DNA from: JANXDG01 sp964521665
Lineage (GTDB): Bacteria > Elusimicrobiota > Endomicrobiia > DTEH01
Direction of reading: 5' to 3'
Length of the DNA stretch: 57,083 bases
Assembly (NCBI GenBank): GCA_964521665.1
Contig: CAZFSG010000002.1
Location: 1-57,083, forward strand
The stretch's first letter is position 1, and every line of letters starts with the position of its first letter. Under the pieces are notes generated by a model. It had not been told where the DNA came from. It searched no databases and was given only the letters and a program-made list of their open reading frames with translations. Both the position numbers and the translations under genes were made by a program. Shown piece after piece: positions 28,006 to 36,868 of this stretch.

Positions 28006-28932
28006 CTATAGTTCAAATCCGACAAGTGTCAATTCTGGTTGAAGTTCTATATTATATTTTTCTTTAACAACTTTTATTATATACCTTATAAGATTCGCAA
28101 AATCTTCACAAGTAGCATTGTTTTTGTTGATAATAAAATTAGCATGTTTTTCTGAAACACAAGCTCCACCAATAGAAAACCCTTTTAATCCTGCCTCTTC
28201 AATTAGTTTCGCAGCAGTTATTTCATTTTTTTCTCCGTATGGGTTCTTAAATATACATCCAGCATTAAAAGTTCCTAAAGGTTGAGTTTTAATTCTATGA
28301 AGTAAAACTTCGTTAATACGTTTTCGTAAAAACTCGTTATCACTTTTTTTAAGTTTAAAACATCCGCTTACAATTACATACTTATTTTCCAACCCACTAC
28401 TTCTATATTTAAAATTTATTTGTTCTTTATCTAATTTAATAACTCCTTCTTCGGGGCTATTTATCTTTACAACTTCTACATATTCTAAACAGTCAGAAAT
28501 TGTAGATATTTTAGTTCCAGCATTCATTATTATTCCTCCTCCTACACTACCAGGAATGCCAAACAATTCTTCTAATCCTCCTAAAGAATAATCTATTGTT
28601 GTTTTTATTAACATGGATAACATTACCGCAGAACCTGCAATAACTTTTTCACCTTCAACATTAATATAACAAAAATCTTTTTTCAATTTTATCACGATAC
28701 CATCAAATCCTTGATCTGAGATTAACATGTTTGAGCCAGCTCCTATAATTAAAACTTTCTCATTATAAAACTTTGCAATAGACAAAACATCAATGAGTTG
28801 TTCTAAGTTTTCTGTATAAATAAAATACTTTGCTGGCCCACCTATATTTAAAGTTGTATGCTTACTTAATTTTTCATTAAATATTACGTATATATTATGT
28901 TTTTTGAATGTTTCTATAATATTATTTCCCAT
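28006..28932 (-). CDS. murB: UDP-N-acetylmuramate dehydrogenase (enolpyruvyl reductase)
   Basis: The FAD-dependent reductase shows HTTLNIGGPAKYFI, the flavin-binding GAGSNMLISD, the GIPGSVGGGIIMNAGT block, FKYRSSGL, and a C-terminal catalytic Glu within the ELTLVGFEL end. GTFNAGCIFKNP places the proton-donor Ser position as Gly-Cys in a loop usually reading AGSxFKNP, a substitution also seen in some type II MurB. The length is 308 aa. It overlaps murC by 11 bases. Confidence 0.94.
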   Translation of the reverse strand: MGNNIIETFKKHNIYVIFNEKLSKHTTLNIGGPAKYFIYTENLEQLIDVLSIAKFYNEKVLIIGAGSNMLISDQGFDGIVIKLKKDFCYINVEGEKVIAGSAVMLSMLIKTTIDYSLGGLEELFGIPGSVGGGIIMNAGTKISTISDCLEYVEVVKINSPEEGVIKLDKEQINFKYRSSGLENKYVIVSGCFKLKKSDNEFLRKRINEVLLHRIKTQPLGTFNAGCIFKNPYGEKNEITAAKLIEEAGLKGFSIGGACVSEKHANFIINKNNATCEDFANLIRYIIKVVKEKYNIELQPELTLVGFEL

Positions 28933-30316
28933 AATGTTTTAATAATTTTTCTGCAATTTTATAAACATCGCCAGCGCCTAAGGTTAAAACAACACATTGT
29001 TTTTCGTCTAAGTTTTTAATATAATTAATTAATTTCTTATAACTATACATATCTACATCATACTCTCTTTTCTTAAACTCGTTATATATAATTTTTGAAC
29101 TTACTCCTTTAATAGGTGGTTCATTAGCATGATAAATTTCTGTTAAAAAAACTTTGTCTTTATATGAAAACGCTTTTGGAAATTCTTTATAAAGAATTTG
29201 TGTACGTGTATATCTATGTGGTTGAAATATAACGATAATTTTTTTATGCCCAGTTTTTAATCTTAATGTTTCTAAAGTGTAATATATTTCAGTTGGATGA
29301 TGACCATAATCGTCATAAACATCTATTAATTTATCATCAATAATTATTTGTCCTTTAAATTCGATTCTGCGGTTAATACCATTAAAACTTTCTAAAGCAT
29401 CTTTTATATCAGAAAAATTAAATCCACAAACAATACCTAAAGAAGCTGTAGCTAATGCATTTAACACATTGTGAATCCCTGTTACATTCAATTTTATTTT
29501 TCCAACAACCTTGTTGTTTTTGTATATAGAAAATTTTGATGAATCAGAATTTAATTCGATATCTTTAGCAACAAAATCGTTATCTTCTTTTTTTATTCCA
29601 TAAGTGTAATATTTTCTTTTTATTTTAGATAATAAAGAACGTATATTTTGATCATCTCCATAAAGAATATTAAATCCATAAAAAGGAACTGAATTAAAAT
29701 GTTGTAAAAACGCCTGCTTTAAATTATGCATAGACTTATTATAATTATCTAAATGATCATTATCAATATTTGTACAGACAACAATATATGGAGAAAGATG
29801 TAAGAAAGAACCATCACTTTCGTCAGATTCTACAACTATGAACTTCCCTTTTCCAATTTTTGCAGAAGAACCTATGTTTTTTAATATACCACCAATAACT
29901 ATTGTTGGATCGTAACCACAGTACTGAAGTAGAAGACCTACCATAGAAGTTGTTGTTGTTTTTCCATGTGTACCACATATACTTATAGTATATTTCATTC
30001 TTGCAATTTCTGCTAACATTTCGATCCGTGGTATTACAGGGATACCTTTTTTCTTAGCAAAAAGTATTTCAGGATTGTTTTCTTTTATTGCTGAAGAATA
30101 GACTACTACATCTACACCTTTGATATTAGTTGCTTTGTGGCCATTAAAAACTTTAGCTCCTAAACTTACTAACCTATCTATTATAGGAGTATTTTTTATA
30201 TCTGAACCAGAAACTTGATATCCTAAATTCAACAAAACTTCAGCAATACTACTCATCCCACTACCTCCAATACCTACAAGATGTATTTTTTTTACTTTAT
30301 TAAAAATTGCTTCCAT
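28922..30316 (-). CDS. murC: UDP-N-acetylmuramate--L-alanine ligase
   Basis: This Mur ligase adds the first stem-peptide residue. It has the N-terminal UDP-binding GIGGSGMSSIAEVL, the P-loop CGTHGKTTTTSM, VESDESDGSFL, TNIDNDHLD and the C-terminal DDYGHHPTEI with IFQPHRYTR. The 464-aa length is normal. It opens the murC-murB-ddl-ftsQ-ftsA-ftsZ run; murG and ftsW, commonly just upstream, are absent and replaced by queF. Confidence 0.95.
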   Translation of the reverse strand: MEAIFNKVKKIHLVGIGGSGMSSIAEVLLNLGYQVSGSDIKNTPIIDRLVSLGAKVFNGHKATNIKGVDVVVYSSAIKENNPEILFAKKKGIPVIPRIEMLAEIARMKYTISICGTHGKTTTTSMVGLLLQYCGYDPTIVIGGILKNIGSSAKIGKGKFIVVESDESDGSFLHLSPYIVVCTNIDNDHLDNYNKSMHNLKQAFLQHFNSVPFYGFNILYGDDQNIRSLLSKIKRKYYTYGIKKEDNDFVAKDIELNSDSSKFSIYKNNKVVGKIKLNVTGIHNVLNALATASLGIVCGFNFSDIKDALESFNGINRRIEFKGQIIIDDKLIDVYDDYGHHPTEIYYTLETLRLKTGHKKIIVIFQPHRYTRTQILYKEFPKAFSYKDKVFLTEIYHANEPPIKGVSSKIIYNEFKKREYDVDMYSYKKLINYIKNLDEKQCVVLTLGAGDVYKIAEKLLKHYGK

Positions 30317-30318
30317 GA

Positions 30319-30711
30319 TTATTTTGATTCCCTTTTTACAACAGTTTTTATTCCCCCACGAATATTAAACTCAAGTTCTACATACAACCATTTTGGTTTC
30401 AGTAATTTATACAAATCATCAAAAATTTTATTCACAGCAGATTCGTGTACAATATGAACATTGCGATAACTTTGAATATAATACTTTAATGATTTTAGTT
30501 CAACACAGGTTTCTTTTGGAATATATTTTATTTTAAGTAAAGCAAAATCAGGAAGGTTATTCCAAGGACATAAACAAGTAAATTCTTGTGTTTCAATTTC
30601 TATTATTATATCTTTTCCTTTATATTCATACTCCATTGGTATCAATAACTCAGGAGAAACTTTATCAAATTTAACAGGTAAATTTTTTATTTTATTATAC
30701 AATTTTTTCAT
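30319..30711 (-). CDS. queF: NADPH-dependent 7-cyano-7-deazaguanine reductase, short type
   Basis: QueF reduces preQ0 to preQ1. The 130-aa unimodular form shows the catalytic Cys in EFTCLCPWNNLPDFA (C48; C46 is an additional Cys), ELKSLKYYIQSYRN and the substrate Glu in HIVHESAVN. Other homologues read LCPxTxQPDFA, so the WNNL substitution is local. It abuts the methyltransferase gene upstream with no gap and shares a transcript with queD, queC and queE. Confidence 0.9.
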   Translation of the reverse strand: MKKLYNKIKNLPVKFDKVSPELLIPMEYEYKGKDIIIEIETQEFTCLCPWNNLPDFALLKIKYIPKETCVELKSLKYYIQSYRNVHIVHESAVNKIFDDLYKLLKPKWLYVELEFNIRGGIKTVVKRESK

Positions 30712-31905
30712 TTATTTAAAAACTTCAACTGCAATAAATTTTAAATATTCAGTTTCGAACTTCATAGGAAGATATATAGGATGATCTTTAGCTTGAGTTC
30801 CATAATATATTATAAAACCTTTTTGTTTATTTTTCAACATGGAAGAAAGAATTATTTTGTATGAATCTTCTAATGATATATGTCTACTACAAACAGAAAA
30901 AGATAAAATTCCGTTGTTGTTTAACATATTCAAAATTTTAGACAAAATAAACTCATACTTCTTTTTTGCAGGATTAACATCTTTTTCAGATTTAGCATAT
31001 GACGGTGGATCAAAAATTACTAAATCAAAAATTTTTTTATTATATTTTATAAAATCTTCAATTTTTGTATTAACAAATTCAACTTCAACTTTGTTTAATT
31101 TAGCATTTTCTTTTGCAAGTTCTATTGCATAAGATGATGAATCCACACCTACAACATTTTTAGCTCCTGATAAACTACAAAGTATTCCAAATGAACCGGT
31201 ATAACAACACAAATCTAACACGGTTTTGTCTTTAGCAATAGTGGAAATATATTTTCTGTTTTCCAGTTGGTCATAATAGAAACCTGTTTTTTGTCCGTTT
31301 AAAACATCAACAATAAATTTTGCATTTAGGTGTTGTATCGTAGTAATAAGTTTTTCACTTATTTTATTTTTTGCATAAACTATTTCTTTATTTCTTGGAG
31401 CAAATTCAAGATCTCGTTGGTAGACATCATTATTTATAACTATAAATCGTGGATTAAACGTATCTATTAAACATTCAATAATTTCTTTTTTAAACAATTC
31501 CATTGCATATGAAAAGAACTGTATTACAAAAATATCGTTATATCTGTCTATTACTATACCAGGTAAAAAATCACTTTCGCCATATACAATTCTACAAAAT
31601 TTTATATTTATACCATATTTTTTTCTTCTTTCTACCGCATCTTTTATTCTTTTACAAAAAAATTCTTTATTAACTTTTTCTTCTTTTTTCTGTGAAAGAA
31701 CTCGAACAGAAATCAATGAATGTGGGTTATAGACACCTTTACATAAAAAGTTGTTATGACGATCATAGACTTCAACATAAGAAATTTGTTTTGATAACCC
31801 AGTATGTTCTATTTCATTAGAAAAAATCCATAGAAATCCGTTTTTAATCCTATTTTTAAACTGTTTTGAAACTTTAATTTTTACAGGTTCAAGAATGTTA
31901 TTCAT
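30712..31905 (-). CDS. Class I SAM-dependent rRNA methyltransferase, RlmI-like
   Basis: The 397-aa protein has an N-terminal PUA domain (about residues 5-80, GFLWIFSNEI), a central EEHEE-like domain and a Rossmann methyltransferase. The SAM-binding motif is VLDLCCYTGSFG and the catalytic loop is FDPPSYAKS. This matches the RlmI family that methylates C5 of a 23S rRNA cytidine. No catalytic TCSC motif typical of other m5C enzymes is expected in this family. It overlaps its upstream neighbour by 8 bases. Confidence 0.87.
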   Translation of the reverse strand: MNNILEPVKIKVSKQFKNRIKNGFLWIFSNEIEHTGLSKQISYVEVYDRHNNFLCKGVYNPHSLISVRVLSQKKEEKVNKEFFCKRIKDAVERRKKYGINIKFCRIVYGESDFLPGIVIDRYNDIFVIQFFSYAMELFKKEIIECLIDTFNPRFIVINNDVYQRDLEFAPRNKEIVYAKNKISEKLITTIQHLNAKFIVDVLNGQKTGFYYDQLENRKYISTIAKDKTVLDLCCYTGSFGILCSLSGAKNVVGVDSSSYAIELAKENAKLNKVEVEFVNTKIEDFIKYNKKIFDLVIFDPPSYAKSEKDVNPAKKKYEFILSKILNMLNNNGILSFSVCSRHISLEDSYKIILSSMLKNKQKGFIIYYGTQAKDHPIYLPMKFETEYLKFIAVEVFK

Positions 31906-32719
31906 ACCACAGCAAAAATTTTGTTTTTAATAAATTAATTTTCTTATTTAAAAATTTTTCTGCATTACCTTCATTGATTGCTATTTCAATATAACCAAAC
32001 GAATTAACATATGCAACTAACTTATGTTTTTGGACATCTGCATAACATTTTTTTAACTTAATCTCAAACATTGATTTATTTTTATACCAAATTGTAATCT
32101 TGTATTTGCCAAGTTGAGTTTTATTTAATAATTCTTCGTTTAAAGAAGTTACAATATTTCCAAAACTATCACTGAAAAGATATTTTCCAACCACAACTTT
32201 TTTGTTGCCTACTTTTTTTATTTCATTAATAATATTATGTAATTTCACAATTTTAGTTTTATCAAATTTTTCACAAATTTTATTAATAGATACACCTTTA
32301 GACAAATATGCACTTACTGGCGAAAAAATATCTCTTCCGTGAAAAGTATTACTTACTTTTGACAAAAACAATTTTTTGTTTGTTACTTTATACACAGAAT
32401 AATTTCTCTCCTTGTTTATCACTTCTGTTATCAAACCATTATTAGGAACAATAAATATATAAGAACTTGTTTTAACTAAAATTATCTCTCTTTTACTTCC
32501 TACTGTAGGGTCAACTACACAGACAAAAATACTTTTTTTAGGGAAATATTTATAAGATTTTGCAAGAACAATAGAGGCTTGTAAAACATTCTGTGGCCTA
32601 ATATTATGACAAAGATCTATTATTTCTACGTCGGGATTTATAGTTTTTATAACACCTTTCATTTGTCCAACATAAAAATCATTATTAAAATCTGTCAATA
32701 AAACAATAAATTTTTTCAT
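31898..32719 (-). CDS. SAM hydrolase (SAM hydroxide adenosyltransferase, DUF62)
   Basis: The 273-aa protein is of the fluorinase/chlorinase/SAM-hydrolase fold. LLTDFNNDFYVGQMKG at the N-terminus, VVDPTVGSKRE, PNNGLIT and FHGRDIFSPVSAYLS give the family pattern. Non-halogenating members hydrolyse SAM to adenosine and methionine. It lies between queE and a SAM-dependent methyltransferase. With radical-SAM QueE adjacent, a role in SAM balance is conceivable but only inferred. Confidence 0.88.
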   Translation of the reverse strand: MKKFIVLLTDFNNDFYVGQMKGVIKTINPDVEIIDLCHNIRPQNVLQASIVLAKSYKYFPKKSIFVCVVDPTVGSKREIILVKTSSYIFIVPNNGLITEVINKERNYSVYKVTNKKLFLSKVSNTFHGRDIFSPVSAYLSKGVSINKICEKFDKTKIVKLHNIINEIKKVGNKKVVVGKYLFSDSFGNIVTSLNEELLNKTQLGKYKITIWYKNKSMFEIKLKKCYADVQKHKLVAYVNSFGYIEIAINEGNAEKFLNKKINLLKTKFLLWYE

Positions 32720-33423
32720 CGTATTTTATATATTATTCTATGTAATTGTGGAATTATATATATGATTGGTACATATTTTTTTGTTAACTTAAAAATTTTT
32801 GTTATATTAAAAAACAGAGTTTTACTCTTTTTTTTTAATGAAGAAGTTTCTGGTTGTAAGACTAAACTTTTAGGCTTTGTTTTGACCAAAAACTTTTGTA
32901 ATCTTTTTAACGTATAATCATTATATAGTTTTCTTCCACATATTGTTATTTTTATAAAAAATTCTTTATTGTTTTTTTTACATAAATTTACAATTTTTTG
33001 TGTGTTTGTTATTACGTTTTTTCTGTTAATATCATCTTCTGGAATTTTTAAATTTATTGCACACACATCTATAAAGTTTATAACATCATGAAACTGTCTA
33101 ACTAAAGAAGCATTTGTTTCAAGATAAATTTTAAAATTTTTATATTTAACAATTTCTTTTAAAAAATCTGGAAGTTGTTTTTGAAGAAGAGGTTCACCAC
33201 CTGTTAAACTTATAAATTCAGGCTTATATTTTTTTAAATATTTTAAAATTTTATTAGCGAGATGTTGTGGTTCTATATTATTTTGTTTAGTAACACTTTT
33301 TGCATATTTTGTATCACAATAATAGCAATTAAGATTACATCCTGCAAACCTAATAAACAATGTTGGTGAGCCGATATAAGGACCTTCTCCTTGATAAGAA
33401 AAAAAAATTTCTTTGACGTTCAT
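32716..33423 (-). CDS. queE: 7-carboxy-7-deazaguanine synthase (radical SAM)
   Basis: QueE contracts 6-carboxytetrahydropterin to CDG. The cluster motif is C29-x3-C33-x2-C36 (CNLNCYYC), preceded by SYQGEGPYIGSPTLFIRFAGC, and the SAM-binding GGE is in SLTGGEPLLQ. The 235-aa size is normal. It follows queC with an ATGA overlap and precedes the SAM hydrolase with another, so translation is tightly coupled. Confidence 0.93.
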   Translation of the reverse strand: MNVKEIFFSYQGEGPYIGSPTLFIRFAGCNLNCYYCDTKYAKSVTKQNNIEPQHLANKILKYLKKYKPEFISLTGGEPLLQKQLPDFLKEIVKYKNFKIYLETNASLVRQFHDVINFIDVCAINLKIPEDDINRKNVITNTQKIVNLCKKNNKEFFIKITICGRKLYNDYTLKRLQKFLVKTKPKSLVLQPETSSLKKKSKTLFFNITKIFKLTKKYVPIIYIIPQLHRIIYKIR

Positions 33424-34088
33424 CTTTTAGCTAAAGGATCTACAATACCAGCTTTTTTAAAACCTAATTCACGAAATTCACAAGAATCACAAATCCCACA
33501 AGGTTTCTTCCCACCTTTATAACAACTCCATGTGTTTTCTAAAGGAACTTTTAATTTCACTGCTAACTTAACAATTTCTTCTTTTGATAAATTTATTAGC
33601 GGTGCAACAATTTTAATTTTTTTTCCACTAACACCTTTTTTTGTACCAACATTTATCATTTTTTGGAAAGCATCAACAAAAACTTTTCTGCAGTCAGGAT
33701 ATCCAGAAAAATCAATTTGGTTTGCTCCATAAAAAATAAAATCTGCATTTATTACTTCAGCAAGCGATGTTGCAAAAGATAAAAATATGATATTTCTTGC
33801 AGGAACATAAGTTGATGGTATTATATTTTTTTGTTTTTTTATAGGCAGTTTTAATTTTTTGTCAAGTAAAGAACTTCCTTTCCATGGCAAAGAAAATTTT
33901 ACAATAAAATATTTTAACCCCAAACTTTTAGCAATTTTTTTTGCGCAATTGATTTCTTTTTTATGTCTTTGTCCATAATCAAATATAAGACATACTGGAT
34001 TATAACCTTTGTTTAGTACGTAATAAAGAGTAGTTGTTGAATCTAACCCTCCTGAAAGTAAAACAATACATTTTTTATTCTTCTTCAT
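33420..34088 (-). CDS. queC: 7-cyano-7-deazaguanine synthase
   Basis: QueC converts CDG to preQ0 using ATP and ammonia. The PP-loop is LLSGGLDSTTT, VPARNIIFLS and GANQIDFSGYPDCR are core motifs, and a four-Cys zinc site is in WSCYKGGKKPCGICDSC. I start at ATG 34088 (222 aa). A TTG farther upstream adds residues with no homology and overlaps queD more deeply. The remaining overlap with queD is 14 bases. Confidence 0.93.
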   Translation of the reverse strand: MKKNKKCIVLLSGGLDSTTTLYYVLNKGYNPVCLIFDYGQRHKKEINCAKKIAKSLGLKYFIVKFSLPWKGSSLLDKKLKLPIKKQKNIIPSTYVPARNIIFLSFATSLAEVINADFIFYGANQIDFSGYPDCRKVFVDAFQKMINVGTKKGVSGKKIKIVAPLINLSKEEIVKLAVKLKVPLENTWSCYKGGKKPCGICDSCEFRELGFKKAGIVDPLAKR

Positions 34089-34452
34089 AACTTGCATATT
34101 GTATTGGTGTTTCCCACACAATAACTTTTATTTTTTCTATATTTTTATTCAAAATTTTTTCTTTTAATTTTTTGTATATATATTTTGCAATATTTTCAGC
34201 AGTAGGTTGCTCAGTTTTAAAATAAGGTAAATCGTTCAAAAATTTATGATCTAAAGAATTTAAAATTTTGTTCAAAATTTTTTTCAGTTTAACAAAATCT
34301 ATTACCATTTGTTGTTTGTTCAATCTTGTAGTTGAAACAATAACTCCTACTTTCCAATTATGCCCATGAAATTTTTCACATTTGCCTTTATACAACTTTA
34401 GTTGATGTGCAGCAGAAAAATAACTTTCTACATATACTTCAAATTTTTCCAT
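34075..34452 (-). CDS. queD: 6-carboxy-5,6,7,8-tetrahydropterin synthase
   Basis: QueD makes the pterin precursor of queuosine from dihydroneopterin triphosphate. Zinc ligands are H16 (SAAHQL), H29 and H31 (FHGHNW), and the catalytic Cys is C25. The 125-aa size and the C-terminal VWETPIQYASY, with its substrate-binding Glu, fit. It is the first of the queD-queC-queE set and starts 6 bases after murI. Confidence 0.93.
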   Translation of the reverse strand: MEKFEVYVESYFSAAHQLKLYKGKCEKFHGHNWKVGVIVSTTRLNKQQMVIDFVKLKKILNKILNSLDHKFLNDLPYFKTEQPTAENIAKYIYKKLKEKILNKNIEKIKVIVWETPIQYASYEEE

Positions 34453-34458
34453 AACTTT

Positions 34459-35316
34459 TTATTCAATCTTAACTTTTTTAACATATTTTATTTCTCGTTC
34501 TAACAACAAAGATCCAATTTTTCTAAAACTTTCGGGATCGTCACTGACAAAAAATTTATATTTAGGTTTATTATTAATTGTTTTCCTTATCTTTTTCTGT
34601 TCAATAATTTTTTTAACTTCTTTTGCAGTCTCTAAAGATGAATCTACAATTGAAACATCTTTACCGACAACATCTTGAATTATAGTTTTTATTGCAGGAT
34701 AATGTGTACAACCTAAAACTAAAACATCTATACCAAACTTTTTTAATGGTGTAAGGTATTCAGCTGTAAGTTGCCTCAATATATTTTCATGGTTTATTGT
34801 TTGATAGAAATCACTATTTGTAGAACGTATTCTATCAACCCATCCTTCTTCTATCAAAGGAACAAACAGTGGTGTTGGTTGACAAAAAATTTCTGCTTTT
34901 TTACATATTTTTTTTATTGCTTTTACATACGAGTTACTTCTTATGGTAGCTTTTGTGCCAATAACCCCAATTTTATAATTTTTTGTAGCGTTTACTGCAG
35001 CCTTAGCACCTGGTGTTACAACATCAACTATTTCAAGATTTTTATATAACCTTTTTAATGTTGGAATAGCATAGGACGAAGATGTATTACAAGCTACTAC
35101 TAAAAGTTTTATTTTATGTTGTAATAAGAACTTAGTATTTTGTATTGAATATCTTATAATAGTCTCTTTTGATTTATTTCCGTAAGGTACTCTTGCAGTA
35201 TCGCCAAAATATACTATATCTTCATTGGGTAACAAATCAATAATTGTTTTAACAACGGTTAATCCACCAACACCTGAATCAAATATACCAATGGGTCTGT
35301 TATTCATTGTTTTCAT
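34459..35316 (-). CDS. murI: Glutamate racemase
   Basis: MurI supplies D-glutamate for peptidoglycan. The N-terminal IGIFDSGVGGLTV, first catalytic Cys in VVACNTSS and second in VLGCTHYP are all present, as is VPYGNKS. I start at ATG 35316; the next in-frame ATG (35307) is equally possible and the true start is within these few codons. It overlaps the amidase gene by 17 bases. About 285 aa is normal for the family. Confidence 0.93.
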   Translation of the reverse strand: MKTMNNRPIGIFDSGVGGLTVVKTIIDLLPNEDIVYFGDTARVPYGNKSKETIIRYSIQNTKFLLQHKIKLLVVACNTSSSYAIPTLKRLYKNLEIVDVVTPGAKAAVNATKNYKIGVIGTKATIRSNSYVKAIKKICKKAEIFCQPTPLFVPLIEEGWVDRIRSTNSDFYQTINHENILRQLTAEYLTPLKKFGIDVLVLGCTHYPAIKTIIQDVVGKDVSIVDSSLETAKEVKKIIEQKKIRKTINNKPKYKFFVSDDPESFRKIGSLLLEREIKYVKKVKIE

Positions 35317-36868
35317 AATATCTTTTAATTCCTGCAACAATACCGTTTGCAATCATGTTTTGAAATTCATATCGGTTTAATTTCAATTCTTCATTTGGGT
35401 TTGATATAAACCCACATTCTACTAAAACAGCAGGCATTTGTGCTCCACGTAATACATAAAATCCTGCTTGTTTAACTCCACGATAATTTTGTTGTGTTCT
35501 ATTAGTTACTTCTTTACCTATTAAACTACATAATTTTGACGATTCGTTTATAAATTCGTTAACTATCATTGACCATAAAAGTTTTTGTAATTTTGTAAGT
35601 TCTTCAGTTTGTTTCTCAAACCTTACAACTTCGTTTTCAAGTTTTTCTGTAGCTACTGCATCAGGATCAGTTGCTTTCTCCGAAAGAAAATAAATTTCAA
35701 ACCCGTGATCTGTACCTGTTGGTTTTTCTGCAGCATTACAGTGTATTGAGATAAAAAGATCAGCATTGTTTTTATTTGCAAACTCTGTCCTTTTAACTAA
35801 AGGAATAAAAACATCTTCTTCTCGTGTAAGTAAGACATTAAATCCTTCTTCTAAAAGTTTTTGTTTTACTAACAATGCTATTTTTAGGTTTATATCTTTT
35901 TCTTTTGTTCCGTATTTACCTACAGCACCTGGATCTTCTCCACCATGACCCGGATCTATAACTATTAACTTATTTGTTTTTTTGGTCAAGTTTTTATTTT
36001 CAACTCCTTCAGTTTTTTCTTTATTTTCAGACTTAGACACATCTAGTGTTTGAGTAGAAATAAAAATTTGTTGTTGAGGAACAAAAGTTTCTTGTTCAGG
36101 TTGCTGTATTTTTTTTAAATATAACAAAACTTTATTTTTGTTTTCTTCTTTTATTATATTAACTTTTTGTAGCTCTTCTGATAAAAAAATTTCTGATACA
36201 ACATTTCCGTTTTGTTGATAAAGAATAATTTTAGAAATCAACCCTCCTTCAACTTTAAATTCTTTTGCTTGAACTTTATTTGAAAAAAAAGTTAGAACTA
36301 TTTTTTGATTATCAACATCGTAGTTATACTGAGTTCCATAGGGATATTTAAACTCAATTTTTGCTTCGTTTTTTGTCACATAATAATTTATATTTATTGT
36401 ATCTTTCCAGTTTACTAACAACAATCCTTCTTGTTGTCTATACTCTACATCAGCATTGACTATATTTACAAATTCAGGATTGTTTAGTATTGAGATAGGT
36501 ACGAAAGTTCTGTTTCTTATATTAAAGACATTACTATTCAATAATATCCTTTTGTTAGACCATATAAAATAATTTTTGTCAAAGAAAAAGTATATTTTTT
36601 CACCTCTACAATTAAATCCTACATATTTACCTACAGGATAATACACTAATGTTGCATAAAATATCTTTGATAAATCTTTAAGTAATATATATTTTTCTTG
36701 TTCTCCTTTTATATAGTAAACAGGTAATTCTAAAACTTTTTCTGTATTTATAACAGTTTGAATAGTTGTATAAAGTGTTATTTCTTTTGTTGTAGAATGT
36801 AAAAAATTTAAAAATAGAATACTTAAAAACCAAAATATAACTTTTTTTAATTTTTTATTGGTAACCAT
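35300..36868 (-). CDS. N-acetylmuramoyl-L-alanine amidase with N-terminal copper-amine-oxidase-like/AMIN-type region
   Basis: The 522-aa secreted protein has an N-terminal signal/anchor segment, a beta-rich non-catalytic region (about residues 35-270) resembling copper-amine-oxidase-N and AMIN domains, a low-complexity Gln/Lys linker, and a C-terminal Amidase_3 domain (about 300-520). The catalytic domain shows VIDPGHGGEDPGAVG (zinc His), a central RTEFAN, SIHCNA (second His) and VLVECGFISN (catalytic Glu). It would cleave the stem peptide from MurNAc during growth or separation. It overlaps murI and the histidine kinase, so it is coupled to both. Confidence 0.9.
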   Translation of the reverse strand: MVTNKKLKKVIFWFLSILFLNFLHSTTKEITLYTTIQTVINTEKVLELPVYYIKGEQEKYILLKDLSKIFYATLVYYPVGKYVGFNCRGEKIYFFFDKNYFIWSNKRILLNSNVFNIRNRTFVPISILNNPEFVNIVNADVEYRQQEGLLLVNWKDTININYYVTKNEAKIEFKYPYGTQYNYDVDNQKIVLTFFSNKVQAKEFKVEGGLISKIILYQQNGNVVSEIFLSEELQKVNIIKEENKNKVLLYLKKIQQPEQETFVPQQQIFISTQTLDVSKSENKEKTEGVENKNLTKKTNKLIVIDPGHGGEDPGAVGKYGTKEKDINLKIALLVKQKLLEEGFNVLLTREEDVFIPLVKRTEFANKNNADLFISIHCNAAEKPTGTDHGFEIYFLSEKATDPDAVATEKLENEVVRFEKQTEELTKLQKLLWSMIVNEFINESSKLCSLIGKEVTNRTQQNYRGVKQAGFYVLRGAQMPAVLVECGFISNPNEELKLNRYEFQNMIANGIVAGIKRYYENNE

